Positions 8,036 to 16,936 of a DNA stretch of 64,000 bases are shown here, piece by piece. Source of the DNA: Nocardia anocheti. GTDB taxonomy: Bacteria > Actinomycetota > Actinomycetes > Mycobacteriales > Mycobacteriaceae. A program made the translations under genes and the position numbers. The notes beneath the pieces are model-generated. The model searched no databases. It was not told the DNA's origin and was given only the letters and a program-made list of their open reading frames with translations. The DNA lies in the NCBI RefSeq assembly GCF_029675105.1, contig NZ_JAQQFV010000001.1, positions 372,001 through 436,000 of the forward strand, written 5' to 3'. Numbering within the stretch: the stretch's first letter is position 1; each line of letters opens with the position of its first letter.

Positions 8036-10028
8036 TTCTCGGTTCCTGTCTGGAAGATCTTCTCCCACGCGGCCGTGCTGGTGAGTTCGGCGTGCGCGGC
8101 CCGGTAGCGCTGCTGCATCTCCGGGAAACGGGCGGTGAGCTCCTTGCGCAGGCGCAGGGCTTCCTTGAGTAGTTCGGCGGCCTTGCGCGGGTCGCGCTTG
8201 CGGTAGACCACGCCGCGCCCGTCGGCCGTCGTCACGGTGACGCCGTCGACCTGCGAGAGCAGGAACCAGCGCGCGTCCAGCGTGGGGACGTTGAGCTGCG
8301 GGGTCTCGTGCGCGGTCGGGTCGGCCTTGCGGAAGTTGTGCACCACGCCCTTGGCCAGGCGCGCGACCTTGGCGATCGGGTTGCCCGGCTCGCCGGTCGC
8401 GCCGACGCCGTGCCGGTTGGCCAGCGGCAGCTCGGTCGAGGACGGCAGCACCACCGCGTCCGGGTACTCCTTGCGCATCGCGTGGATCTTGCCCAGCGCG
8501 CTGGGCAGCAGGTCGAACAGACCCTCCGGCCCGGCCAGGAAGTCGCGGATCGCCTCGTTCTGGATGGCGACGGTCGAGTACTCCAGGCACAGCAGATGCT
8601 TGAGCGTGGCCTTGACGGTGTTCACGATCATCGGCTTGCCGTCACCGGGCAGGTGCAGCGAGGCGACCACCAGGCGGTTGCGCAGGTGGAAGTACGCCTG
8701 CCAGTCGATCGCGTCGTCCTTGTCCGACCAGGCCATGTGCCACACCGCCGCACCCGGCAGGGTGATGGTCGGGTACCCGGCCTCGCGGGCGCGCAGGCCG
8801 TATTCGACGTCGTCCCACTTGAGGAACAGCGGCAGCGGCTGCCCGATCCGCTCGGCCACCTGACGCGGGATCACACAGGTCCACCAGCCGTTGAAGTCGA
8901 CGTCGATGCGCCGGTGCAGCAGCTTGGAGTTGTCGCGGTCCTTGAGCGGGTACTTCGAGAAGTCGTGGTCGTACTCGACATTCGGCGCCGAGGACCACAT
9001 GAAGATCCCGCGATCGACGACCTCGCCCATGCTGTGCAGGTGCGAACGCTCCTGGAGATTGAGCATCTGCCCGCCGACCAGCAGCGGCGACTTGGCGAAG
9101 CGCGAGAACGCCAGCGCGCGCAGGATCGAGTCGGGCTCGATCTCGATGTCGTCGTCCATGTAGACGATGTACTCGGCGTCGGTCTTCAGCGCCTCGTACA
9201 TCACCCGGCTGTACCCGCCGGACCCGCCGAGGTTGGGCTGGTCGTGGATGCTCAGCCGGTCGCCCAGGGTCGCGGCGGCCTCGGTGAAGCCGGGCTCGTC
9301 GACGACCTTGCGGTTGCCCTGATCGGCGACGATCACCCCGGCGATATTGTCGAGCACCAGCGGGTCCGAGCCCAGCGCGGCCAGGGTCTTCACCAGGTCG
9401 GTGGGCCGGTTGAAGGTGGGCATGCCGACCGCGATGCTGCCGGTGCCCGGCGCCTCTTGCGCGGCGTAATAACCACCGGACAGCAGCGTCACGGCGGTGT
9501 CGGTGGTGATGTCGAACCAGATCCAGCCACCGTCCTCGAACGGCCCCAGATCGGTCTCGAACTCCACGAACACCGAATCCGCGGCTCTGTCGAATTGGCC
9601 GAACTCGCTGTCCCCTCCGTGGTTACGCTCCGCTTCCGCCTCCGGGGCCTGAGCTCGTCCGGCAAGCTCGACGGCGAATTCCTTGCCCTGCACGTGGATT
9701 CGCGAACCGTCGGCCTTCGAGCGGTACACGTCCACCCGCCCGTGTCCGGCCAGCTCCAGCCGCAGCACCACCGAGTTCAGCACGCTCCAGCGCCGCCAGT
9801 AGCTGGCGGGCAGCGCGTTGAAGTAGGTGCAGAACGACACCTCGGACTCGGCGCCGATCGAGAGCGCGGTCCGGCTGGTGGCGTGCGCGCGGCGGGCGTT
9901 GGTGGTGGATTCCTCCAGGTAGAGGGTCCGCACGTCCAGGGGTTCGCCCGGACGCGGCAGGATGATCCGCTGCAACAGCGCCTTGGCGCGCGTCTCGGTG
10001 TTCACGTCTTCCAGCACCGGCTGCGCGC

Positions 10029-10032
<4 letters not shown>
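8032..10032 (-). CDS. glfT2: Galactofuranosyltransferase GlfT2
   Basis: 666 aa bifunctional, processive galactofuranosyltransferase that builds the alternating beta-(1,5)/(1,6) galactan of the cell wall from UDP-galactofuranose. It has an N-terminal beta-sandwich domain (about 1-195), a GT-A domain opening at GMPTFNRPTDLVKTL, the metal-binding DDD at residues 293-295 (YMDDDIEIEP), the acceptor-site region WHMAWSDKDD and a helical C-terminal domain, in the usual order. A roughly 25-residue charged insert (about 125-150) in the N-terminal domain appears extra. The ATG at 10032 overlaps the stop of the 24-codon ORF behind glf (ATGA), and its stop overlaps the PAP2 start, so expression is coupled along the operon. 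Confidence 0.96.
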
Positions 10033-11395
<1,363 letters not shown>

Positions 11396-11801
11396 TCAGC
11401 GGTAGTGCTGCGGCGGAACCGGCGGGGTGTGCCCGAGGGGTTGCCCACCGAACCCGTCCGGCACCCGCCCAGCTCCTGCTCCCTGCGTCCTGCCCTTGAC
11501 CACGGACACCAACACCAGAATCAGCAGCAACCCCGCCAGCACGGCCCCGGCCCCGGTGATCCGCGTCCCGGGCTGATCACCGAAGAACAGACCGAAGAGC
11601 CCATGACCCCATCCCCGGCTGAGCACAACGTGGTGCAGCATGATCGTGAAAGTCGGCGGCGCCGTAACCCGGTGTGCCGTAGCCGTGCTGGGGTCCGGGC
11701 GTCGCGTAGTAACCGGGTTGGGCGGCAGCGGGTGCGTACCCGGGTTGTGGCGGCAGGGGTCGCGAGTCATGTCCCTGCTGCTGACCATACGGATAACCCA
11801 C
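11396..11801 (-). pseudogene. Frameshifted Tyr/Pro/Gly-rich membrane protein
   Basis: From a GTG at 11801 (GAGGGGG just upstream) one frame reads a head like that of the next gene (GYPYGQQQGHD, QPGYYATPGPQHGYGTPGYG). Around 11640-11665 that frame loses its GC-rich third positions, and the +1 frame takes over with coding character: an 81-residue stretch containing GHGLFGLFFGDQPGTR, a transmembrane helix (AGAVLAGLLLILVLVSVV) and a Gln/Pro-rich tail ending at 11396. The simplest reading is one gene with a 1-base indel in the GGCGCCGCCGAC run. A sequencing error, or two overlapping genes, would also explain it. Without the shift, the product would be a single-helix relative of the multi-helix protein at 11858-12463. 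Function unknown. Confidence 0.6.
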
Positions 11802-11836
11802 GGATCCCCCTCGAACTCCCAACCCGGACTCGCCGA

Positions 11837-11842
11837 ACTATA
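11837..11842 (-). promoter_or_regulatory. -10 element upstream of the frameshifted membrane protein gene
   Basis: TATAGT on the minus strand within CCGTATAGTTCGGC. The same CCGTATAGTT block precedes the gene at 11858-12463. It predicts a leader of about 30 bases before the GTG at 11801. Confidence 0.5.
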
Positions 11843-11857
11843 CGGCCGTACCAGTCG

Positions 11858-12463
11858 TCAGTAGTACGGGTACGGCCCCTGGACGGGCTGGCGGCCCTCG
11901 CGGATCCAGCGGCCCGTCGAGCCCGCGGCGGCGAGGCAGAGGATGAGCAGGGCGAGGCCGCCGCCGATGGCGCTGCCGACGAGGGCGGGGCCGGGCTCGG
12001 CGCCGCTGTCGAGGGTGATGGCGGTGGAGATGCCGATGCCGACGAGGGCCAGGCTCGACAGGATGATCAGGATCGCGCGGCCCGCGGCCTTGCGGCGGAA
12101 CAGCAGGATCGAGCCGACGAACCACAGCAGGCAGGCGCCGCCGCCGATGACGAGCGGAACCGCCATCGCGTCGGAGGCGGCCCCGTCGATCTCCGACATG
12201 GCGGCCATCGCGACCAGCACCGACACCCCGCCGAGCATGGACAGCGCCAGCGCCAGCAGGGCCGCGGTGATCGCGGTGCCGCCGCTGGCGCGCGGCTGCC
12301 CGTAGCCGGGCATGGGGCCGTACGGCGCGGCGCCGTAAACCGGTGCGCCGTAACCGTATTGGGGCCCGGGCGCCGCATAGGGCTGGGCGCCGTAGCCCGG
12401 TTGCGCGTAACCCTGTCCCGCGTACGGGTCGTAGCCCTGCTGTGGGCCGTACGGATACCCCAT
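11858..12463 (-). CDS. Tyr/Pro/Gly-rich-headed four-helix membrane protein
   Basis: 201 aa protein of unknown function. Residues 1-60 are a low-complexity head of GYGQP/YGAP-type repeats (GYPYGPQQGYDPYAGQGYAQ). Four hydrophobic helices follow, with a conserved-looking GSILLFRRKAAGRAILI between helices 2 and 3, and the tail ends QPVQGPYPYY. The head matches the frameshifted gene at 11396-11801; the helical part resembles the headless neighbours at 12505-13044 and 13070-13480 (Leu/Arg-Arg turn followed by GR and a helix). The ATG at 12463 has GGAGGGGG 8 bases upstream. Its promoter (-10 TATAGT at 12504-12509) overlaps the stop codon of the preceding gene. Such Pro/Tyr-rich heads on small membrane proteins are common in mycolata; no activity can be assigned. 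Confidence 0.8.
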   Translation of the reverse strand: MGYPYGPQQGYDPYAGQGYAQPGYGAQPYAAPGPQYGYGAPVYGAAPYGPMPGYGQPRASGGTAITAALLALALSMLGGVSVLVAMAAMSEIDGAASDAMAVPLVIGGGACLLWFVGSILLFRRKAAGRAILIILSSLALVGIGISTAITLDSGAEPGPALVGSAIGGGLALLILCLAAAGSTGRWIREGRQPVQGPYPYY

Positions 12464-12503
12464 GGTGTCCCCCTCCTCGAAAGTCCTACGCCGACCTGCC
12501 GAA

Positions 12504-12509
12504 ACTATA
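12504..12509 (-). promoter_or_regulatory. -10 element of the gene at 11858-12463
   Basis: TATAGT on the minus strand in CCGTATAGTTTCGGC, nearly identical to the element at 11837-11842, with a leader of about 34 bases. It overlaps the stop codon of the upstream gene. Confidence 0.55.
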
Positions 12510-13044
12510 CGGTCGGTTCGATCGTCGGGCGCGGGCGAGCGAGCGTGTAGTCCGCCGTCCACGGCAATACCGCGGGCAGCCCGACGAGCACGCCGAGCGC
12601 GACCGCCGACGCCGAGGCCGCCCAGCTGTGGTTCACGATCGCCGTCACCGCCCCGGGTACCCCACCGAAGCCGAGCACGATCGAGGCGAGCAGCGGCTCC
12701 GGCGCGAACCAGTGGATGCCGTATTCGGCGTCGTAGTCCACCAGCGTGGCCAGCAGTGCCAACACGCCGAGCGCCAGCTGCGTGCCCGCGGCCACGATCA
12801 CCAGCCACCGGCCGGTCTCCTCGCGCCGGGCCAGCAGCAGCCCGCCGTACCCGAAGACGAAGGCCGCGGCCAGCGCGCCGAGCAGGGTGAACAGGGCCAG
12901 TGAGTCGTCGAGCAGGTCGGCGTCGCGCAGGAACGCGCGGGTCAGCACCGCCGCGCCGACCAGATTGGCTACCGCCGCCAGCGCCGCGAGGCTCACCGCG
13001 ACGATCGCCGCGACCTCACCGGTTTTCGTGTTCGTCTCCCGCAC
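12505..13044 (-). CDS. Four-helix membrane protein, member of local family
   Basis: 179 aa hydrophobic protein without a recognisable domain name. Four transmembrane segments: about 14-36, 48-70 (ALAAAFVFGYGGLLLARR), 78-98 and 115-150. The LLLARREETGRWLVIVAAG turn corresponds to LLFRRKAAGRAILIILSS in the gene at 11858-12463 and LLLRRRLLGRRILVGVSG in the gene at 13070-13480, so the three look paralogous although overall identity is low. The GTG at 13044 is chosen because a TACGGT -10 box ends 7 bases upstream (leaderless pattern) and no Shine-Dalgarno is present; a TTG at 13050 is possible. It carries no Tyr/Pro-rich head. Function unknown. Confidence 0.75.
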   Translation of the reverse strand: MRETNTKTGEVAAIVAVSLAALAAVANLVGAAVLTRAFLRDADLLDDSLALFTLLGALAAAFVFGYGGLLLARREETGRWLVIVAAGTQLALGVLALLATLVDYDAEYGIHWFAPEPLLASIVLGFGGVPGAVTAIVNHSWAASASAVALGVLVGLPAVLPWTADYTLARPRPTIEPTV

Positions 13045-13051
13045 GATCAAG

Positions 13052-13057
13052 ACCGTA
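13052..13057 (-). promoter_or_regulatory. -10 element for a leaderless start at 13044
   Basis: TACGGT on the minus strand, ending 7 bases before the GTG. There is no ribosome binding site between. Confidence 0.4.
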
Positions 13058-13069
13058 TCCCGTGCCGCG

Positions 13070-13480
13070 TCACCGCGTGACGGTCCATCGCCGCGTCGGC
13101 TCGATCAGGCTGAGCACCAGGATCACCAGGTTGAGCCCGAGCCACCAGTCCAGCACACCCAGCCGCCACCCGTGTCCGGCGCCGTTGAGCACCACCACCA
13201 GCAGCGTCGCCGCGCTCATCGCCCCCGACACGCCGACCAGGATCCGCCGCCCGAGCAGCCGCCGCCGCAACAGCAGCACCGCCCCCAGCAGATACAGCAC
13301 GCCGAGCCCGCCGATGATCCCCGCCGCCGTGTAGTCGAGCTCGACGCCCCGCCCGAACACCAGCATCCCGACCGCCGCCCCCGCGACGATCAGCCCGGCA
13401 CACCCCACCAGCACGCCCAACCACCCGGCCACCAGCGCCGTCACCGCCCGCCGGGCCCGCCCGTCCTCCTGCTGATCCAC
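13070..13480 (-). CDS. Small four-helix membrane protein, member of local family
   Basis: 136 aa hydrophobic protein. Helices at about 10-38, 48-72, 80-100 and 108-126; the loop LLLRRRLLGRRILVGVSG is the feature shared with its two neighbours. It lacks the Tyr/Pro head. The GTG at 13480 follows GGGGGCAG by a few bases. A -10 element of the shared type (TATAAC within CCGTATAACT) sits at 13512-13517. It is first in a run of four same-strand genes but has its own promoter, so the cluster is likely a set of separate units with common control. Function unknown. Confidence 0.75.
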   Translation of the reverse strand: MDQQEDGRARRAVTALVAGWLGVLVGCAGLIVAGAAVGMLVFGRGVELDYTAAGIIGGLGVLYLLGAVLLLRRRLLGRRILVGVSGAMSAATLLVVVLNGAGHGWRLGVLDWWLGLNLVILVLSLIEPTRRWTVTR

Positions 13481-13511
13481 ACCTGCCCCCGTACTCGAAC
13501 ACCACCGCCGT

Positions 13512-13517
13512 CAGTTA
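13512..13517 (-). promoter_or_regulatory. -10 element of the gene at 13070-13480
   Basis: TATAAC on the minus strand in GCCGTATAACT. The flanking CCGTATA is shared with the elements at 11837 and 12504, and a CGATCG lies about 12-15 bases upstream, as it does for 12504. Confidence 0.45.
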
Positions 13518-13553
13518 TACGGCGCAACCGCCGATCGAGCACGTCCCAGACCC

Positions 13554-13571
13554 GCCGCCCCGCGTCCGGGG
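13554..13571 (-). terminator. Hairpin after the MerR gene
   Basis: CGCCCCG, CGTC loop, CGGGGCG: perfect 7-bp arms 14 bases after the MerR stop. There is no T-run, as is common in high-GC genomes. Confidence 0.5.
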
Positions 13572-13584
13572 CGACTGTCCGGAC

Positions 13585-14349
13585 TCATTCCCCGCGCGAC
13601 CGGCCCGCGACGTAGGCGCGGAAGGCTTCCAGGATGTAGTCGGCGGTGCCTTGTCCGTGGACGTCGTAGTTCTTGCGGAAACGCGGGTCGGCGACGTACA
13701 TCTCGCCCAGGCCGAGGAGGTACTCGTCGGTGACGGGGCTGCCCTGAGTGCCCGCGCCGAGCCAGGCGACGTGGCGGGCGACGATGGACTGGACGGTCTC
13801 GCTGTCGACGGGGAGGGCCGCGGTGTGGGCCTTTCCGAAGTCGGCGGCGATGTCGCGCTGGGTCTGGAGGAAGGACTGCTTGTCGGCCTCGGTCAGCGAG
13901 CGCCACCAGCGGTCGCCGCTGACGTAGGCGTCCTCGCCCCAGCGTTCGATCACCTCGTCCCTGTACTGCGTGTGGTCGAAGCCGTCGAAGACCTCTGCGG
14001 CCATGAGGGGTTCACCTCTTTCTGTCTTGCGCAACGTGGTCGACACCGATTCGATCTGCCGCGCGATCCGATCCTGTTGCTGCCGAAGCAGTTCCAGGTG
14101 GGTGCGCAGCGCGTCGGCGGTGTGCTGTTCACCGGCGAGGACCTCGGCGATCACCGGAAGGCCGAGGCCGAGTTCGCGCAGCAGCAGGATGCGCTGCAGG
14201 CGAACCAGGGAGCTCTGGTCGTAGTAGCGGTAGCCGTTGGCGCCGATCCGGCTCGGCTCCAGCAGGCCGAGCTGCCCGTAGTGGCGCAGCGTGCGGCTGG
14301 TGGTGCCCGCGGCTTTCGCGAGCTCCTTGATGGCCCATTCACCCGCCAT
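13585..14349 (-). CDS. MerR-family regulator with TipAS effector domain
   Basis: 254 aa one-component regulator. Residues 1-70 are the MerR winged helix (AIKELAKAAGTTSRTLRHYGQLGLL, then GYRYYDQSSLVRLQRILLLRELGLGL), followed by a coiled-coil dimerisation helix (about 75-118). The C-terminal half is a TipAS-type domain (MAAEVFDGFDHTQYRDEVIERWG, then the ALP/HRWWRSLTEAD-like and RFRKNYDVHGQGTADYILEAFRAY blocks), which in Streptomyces TipA binds thiopeptide antibiotics. ATG at 14349 with AAGGAG 7 bases upstream. The promoter just upstream has the 19-bp spacer and central palindrome typical of MerR targets, so autoregulation is likely. No drug-resistance gene is adjacent on the same strand; other targets are unknown. 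Confidence 0.9.
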   Translation of the reverse strand: MAGEWAIKELAKAAGTTSRTLRHYGQLGLLEPSRIGANGYRYYDQSSLVRLQRILLLRELGLGLPVIAEVLAGEQHTADALRTHLELLRQQQDRIARQIESVSTTLRKTERGEPLMAAEVFDGFDHTQYRDEVIERWGEDAYVSGDRWWRSLTEADKQSFLQTQRDIAADFGKAHTAALPVDSETVQSIVARHVAWLGAGTQGSPVTDEYLLGLGEMYVADPRFRKNYDVHGQGTADYILEAFRAYVAGRSRGE

Positions 14350-14377
14350 GACCAGCTCCTTGTTCGTCGGTGAGACC

Positions 14378-14408
14378 AGTCTGCGAGTTGACGCTACGTC
14401 AAGGTCAA
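14378..14408 (-). promoter_or_regulatory. MerR-type promoter/operator of the TipA-like gene
   Basis: On the minus strand TTGACC (14403-14408), a 19-base spacer and CAGACT (14378-14383). Inside the spacer lies the perfect inverted repeat TTGACG-N3-CGTCAA (14388-14402). A long spacer with a central dyad is the hallmark of MerR-activated promoters. Confidence 0.7.
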
Positions 14409-14417
14409 CCCCGATTC

Positions 14418-15131
14418 TCAGAACCCGATCTCGACCTCCACCGCGTCGCGTTCGGTGACCATCCGCCAGTACCGCGCGCCGAGTTCGGCGTTGTCGATGC
14501 GGGGCAGCACCAGCCCCTCGGGAATCAGCTCGGGATGCGCGTCGACCTCCCGCTGCGCCGCGCTGTCCTGGATCAGCGACCCGATCGCGAGCAGCCCGAC
14601 GTAGACCCCGGTGCCCTCGACCTCGGCGGCCAGCTGCCGCACGAACGCCCGCTGCGCGCCCAGCGCGATGCCGACATTGGCCAGGTAGGGCTGTAGATGC
14701 CGCTCGGAGGCCCCCGAGGAGAACAGCAGCGCGCCGCTGCCGCGCTCGATCATCTCGGGCAGCAGTTCCCGGCTGAGCTGGATCGAGGAATACACCTTGA
14801 GCGCCAGCGGTACCTCCAGCGAGGCTCGGTCGGTCGCCCTGGTCGACTCGCTGCGCACCGACATGTGCGCCGCCGCGCCGTGCACCGCGACATCGATGGG
14901 CCCCAGCGCGTCCCGCACCCGCCCGACAACGTCGCTGAGCTGCGCGGGATCGGTGATATCGGCCGTGAACTGCTCGGCTTCGACACCCTCGGCGCGCAGG
15001 GCCGCCGCGCGCTCGGCCCCCGCCGCGGCGTCGCGACCGATCACCGCGACCCGAAAACCGTGGCGCCCGAACTCCCGTGCCGTTCCGGCGCCGAGGCCGG
15101 GGCCGTATCCGAAGATCGCGAGCGTGCTCAT
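14418..15131 (-). CDS. SDR-family protein with altered active site
   Basis: 237 aa short-chain dehydrogenase/reductase fold. The N-terminal cofactor loop reads FGYGPGLGAGTAREFG, a GxGxGxG variant, and VIGRD follows beta-strand 2, suggesting NADP preference. The catalytic Ser region is FSSGAS, but the expected YxxxK is PYLANVG: the Tyr is present while the Lys is replaced by Val or Gly, so classical dehydrogenase chemistry is doubtful. It is divergently transcribed from the TetR gene at 15236, with paired repeats between them, so TetR very likely represses it. ATG at 15131 with GAGG 6 bases upstream. Substrate unknown. Confidence 0.82.
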   Translation of the reverse strand: MSTLAIFGYGPGLGAGTAREFGRHGFRVAVIGRDAAAGAERAAALRAEGVEAEQFTADITDPAQLSDVVGRVRDALGPIDVAVHGAAAHMSVRSESTRATDRASLEVPLALKVYSSIQLSRELLPEMIERGSGALLFSSGASERHLQPYLANVGIALGAQRAFVRQLAAEVEGTGVYVGLLAIGSLIQDSAAQREVDAHPELIPEGLVLPRIDNAELGARYWRMVTERDAVEVEIGF

Positions 15132-15139
15132 GACTACCT

Positions 15140-15189
15140 CACTAAGTTGAGTGTTGGTTCAAGTTATCCGCAACCTAGCACTAAGTTGA
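15140..15189. promoter_or_regulatory. TetR operator candidates in SDR/TetR divergent region
   Basis: CACTAAGTTGA occurs twice as direct repeats (15140-15150 and 15179-15189). Between them GGTTCAA (15156 onwards) is the inverse of the TTGAACC that ends the second copy. They lie between two divergent genes, the usual place for TetR operators. Confidence 0.55.
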
Positions 15190-15223
15190 ACCTATGCTCA
15201 AGATATTCCGCCGCGTCGATTTG

Positions 15224-15229
15224 TAGGAT
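15224..15229 (+). promoter_or_regulatory. -10 element for leaderless tetR
   Basis: TAGGAT ends 6 bases before the ATG at 15236, with no Shine-Dalgarno sequence between. Confidence 0.45.
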
Positions 15230-15235
15230 CGGCGA

Positions 15236-15862
15236 ATGCCCGAGGACAAGCCGTTGCGCAGCGATGCCAAGCGCAATCGCGACGCGCTGGTCACCGCCGC
15301 CCGCGAACTCTTCGACGAACGCGGCCTCGACGCCCCGCTCAAGGACATCGCCACCCGCGCGGGCGTGGCCATCGGCACCCTCTACAACCGCTTCCCCACC
15401 CGCGACGACCTCATCGCCGCCGCCGTCGCCGACCGCGTCGAGGCGGGCACGCGCATCGCCGAGGAGGCGCTCGAGATCGGCGACCCCTGGGAGTCGTTCA
15501 CCGTGCTCGTCGAGCGCATCTGCGCACTACAGGCCGGTGATCGCGTGCTCGGCGAACTCGCGCTGCGGCACCCGCCGAGCGAGGCGCTGGCGCGCGCCCG
15601 CGAGCACGGGCACGCCCTGATGCGCCGCATCGTCACCCGGGCGCAGGAGTCGGGCGCCCTGCGCGCGGACTGGACGCTCGAGGACATCGCCTTCATCACC
15701 TGGTCGCACACCAGCGTCGTCGCCGCGACCGCGCACGTCGCCCCCGACCTCTGGCGCCGCAACCTGGCCCTGATCCTGGATGGCCTGCGCGCGAAAGCCG
15801 CGCACCCCCTGCCGGTTCCGGCCCTCACCGAGGACCAGTTGATGCAGGCGATGCGCGACTGA
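15236..15862 (+). CDS. TetR-family transcriptional regulator
   Basis: 208 aa. The N-terminal helix-turn-helix is clear: DALVTAARELFDERGLDAPLKDIATRAGVAIGTLYNRFPTRDDLIAAAVADR (residues about 15-67, quoted in part as family-typical GVAIGTLYNRFPTRDDL). The C-terminal ligand domain is helical and typical of actinobacterial TetR proteins with a preceding RSDAKRNRD. The ATG at 15236 follows a TAGGAT -10 box by 6 bases and is probably leaderless. It is divergent from the SDR gene and convergent with the EamA exporter gene, 8 bases away. The likely target is the SDR and its own promoter, through the 15140-15189 repeats. Ligand unknown. Confidence 0.9.
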   Translation: MPEDKPLRSDAKRNRDALVTAARELFDERGLDAPLKDIATRAGVAIGTLYNRFPTRDDLIAAAVADRVEAGTRIAEEALEIGDPWESFTVLVERICALQAGDRVLGELALRHPPSEALARAREHGHALMRRIVTRAQESGALRADWTLEDIAFITWSHTSVVAATAHVAPDLWRRNLALILDGLRAKAAHPLPVPALTEDQLMQAMRD

Positions 15863-15870
15863 CGACGACT

Positions 15871-16833
15871 TCAGCGCGTGGCGAGCGCCGGAACCCTCGG
15901 CGCGGCGGGCGGTTCGGTCCGATCGGTGTCCGATTCACGTGAAACAGTCGTCGGTGCAGGGGTTTTCGGTGCGACCTGACCGAGCACCGTGCCCGCCAGT
16001 GCGATTCCGAGGCCGAGGATCTGCACCGCGGTGAGTGCCTGACCCAGCGCGATCCAGCCGATCACGGCAGCCGAGACCGGGCTCAGCAGGCCCAGGAAGG
16101 CGACCGAGGTGGCCGAGACCCGCGAGATCCCACGGAACCACAGCCAGTAGGCCAGCGCGGTGCCGATGACGCCGATGTAGAGGTAACCACCCGCGGCCCG
16201 CGCGTCGATGGCGGGCGGGGCGCCCTCGACCAGCACCGCCAGCGGCAGGATGAACAGGCCACCCGCGGTGAGCTGCCAGCCGGTCATCGCCAGCGGACCC
16301 ACCCCCTCGGGACGGCCCCACTTCTGCGTCAGCACGGTGCCCGCCGCCATCGAGCCCGCGCCCGCCAATCCGGCCAGCACGCCGAGCAGGTCGAGCTCGG
16401 CATTGCCGCGCAACACCACCAGTGCGACACCGAACACGCCGATCAGACCCGCGATCAGCTTGCGGCGCGTCGGCACCTCGGCCAGCAGGACCGTCGCGAA
16501 ACCGAGCGCGAACATCGGCGCCACCGCCGTGAGCACGCCCGCGACACCGCCGGGCAGGCGATAGGCCGCCAGGAACAGCAGCGGGAAGAAGACGCCGATA
16601 TTGAGCGCGCCGAGGATCGCCACGCGGCCCAGCCAGCGACCGCGCGGAAATGCCCTGGTCAGCGCGAGCAGGACCAGACCGGCGGGCAGGGCGCGCAGCA
16701 GCGCGGTGAACAGCGGCCGGTCCGGCGGGAGGAATTCGGTGGTGACGGCGTAGGTGGAACCCCAGACGATCGGGGTGAGAGCGGTGAGCGCGAGGGTGCT
16801 CGCCGTGCCGGTGGAGCGGGGTGCGGTGGTCAT
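15871..16833 (-). CDS. EamA/DMT-superfamily membrane transporter
   Basis: 320 aa with ten hydrophobic helices in two EamA repeats: the first opens ALTPIVWGSTYAVTTEFLPP, and the second runs from about LAGLAGAGSMAAGTVLTQKWG to GLGIALAGTVLGQ. Members of this family export metabolites, amino acids or drugs. The short hydrophilic C-terminus (TPAPTTVSRESDTDRTEPP) is cytoplasmic. The ATG at 16833 is chosen since CAGGAG lies 5 bases upstream; the GTG at 16839 would overlap that site. It is divergent from a MarR gene, and the shared intergenic region contains palindromes, so it is probably MarR-repressed. Substrate unknown. Confidence 0.88.
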   Translation of the reverse strand: MTTAPRSTGTASTLALTALTPIVWGSTYAVTTEFLPPDRPLFTALLRALPAGLVLLALTRAFPRGRWLGRVAILGALNIGVFFPLLFLAAYRLPGGVAGVLTAVAPMFALGFATVLLAEVPTRRKLIAGLIGVFGVALVVLRGNAELDLLGVLAGLAGAGSMAAGTVLTQKWGRPEGVGPLAMTGWQLTAGGLFILPLAVLVEGAPPAIDARAAGGYLYIGVIGTALAYWLWFRGISRVSATSVAFLGLLSPVSAAVIGWIALGQALTAVQILGLGIALAGTVLGQVAPKTPAPTTVSRESDTDRTEPPAAPRVPALATR

Positions 16834-16854
16834 GTTCACTCCTGATTGATAATC

Positions 16855-16921
16855 TCAACATTGAAATATCTACTCCCTGGCATAGCTCAGCGTCAAGTAG
16901 ATGAACGTTGAAATATTCAAC
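16855..16921. promoter_or_regulatory. MarR operator region between exporter and marR
   Basis: GTTGAA-ATA-TTCAAC (16907-16921) is a perfect 6-bp-arm palindrome directly upstream of marR. A related half-palindrome, TCAACATTGAAATAT, begins at 16855 by the exporter. Two sites with the CAAC(A/G)TTGAAATAT core in one divergent spacer suggest a MarR dimer at each promoter. Confidence 0.65.
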
Positions 16922-16936
16922 CGAGAGGGAACCGTC

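Noticed and set aside
8036..8590. Longer PAP2 reading frame starting inside glfT2
   Set aside because: The upstream part is an out-of-frame read of glfT2; the GTG at 8035 overlapping the glfT2 stop is the natural start.
11396..11801. Programmed ribosomal frameshift in the Tyr/Pro-rich gene
   Set aside because: No slippery heptamer or downstream pseudoknot was evident; an indel in a GCC run is simpler.
13585..15862. Antibiotic biosynthetic cluster suggested by TipA-like, TetR and SDR genes
   Set aside because: No biosynthetic enzymes are nearby; these are three separate regulator units.
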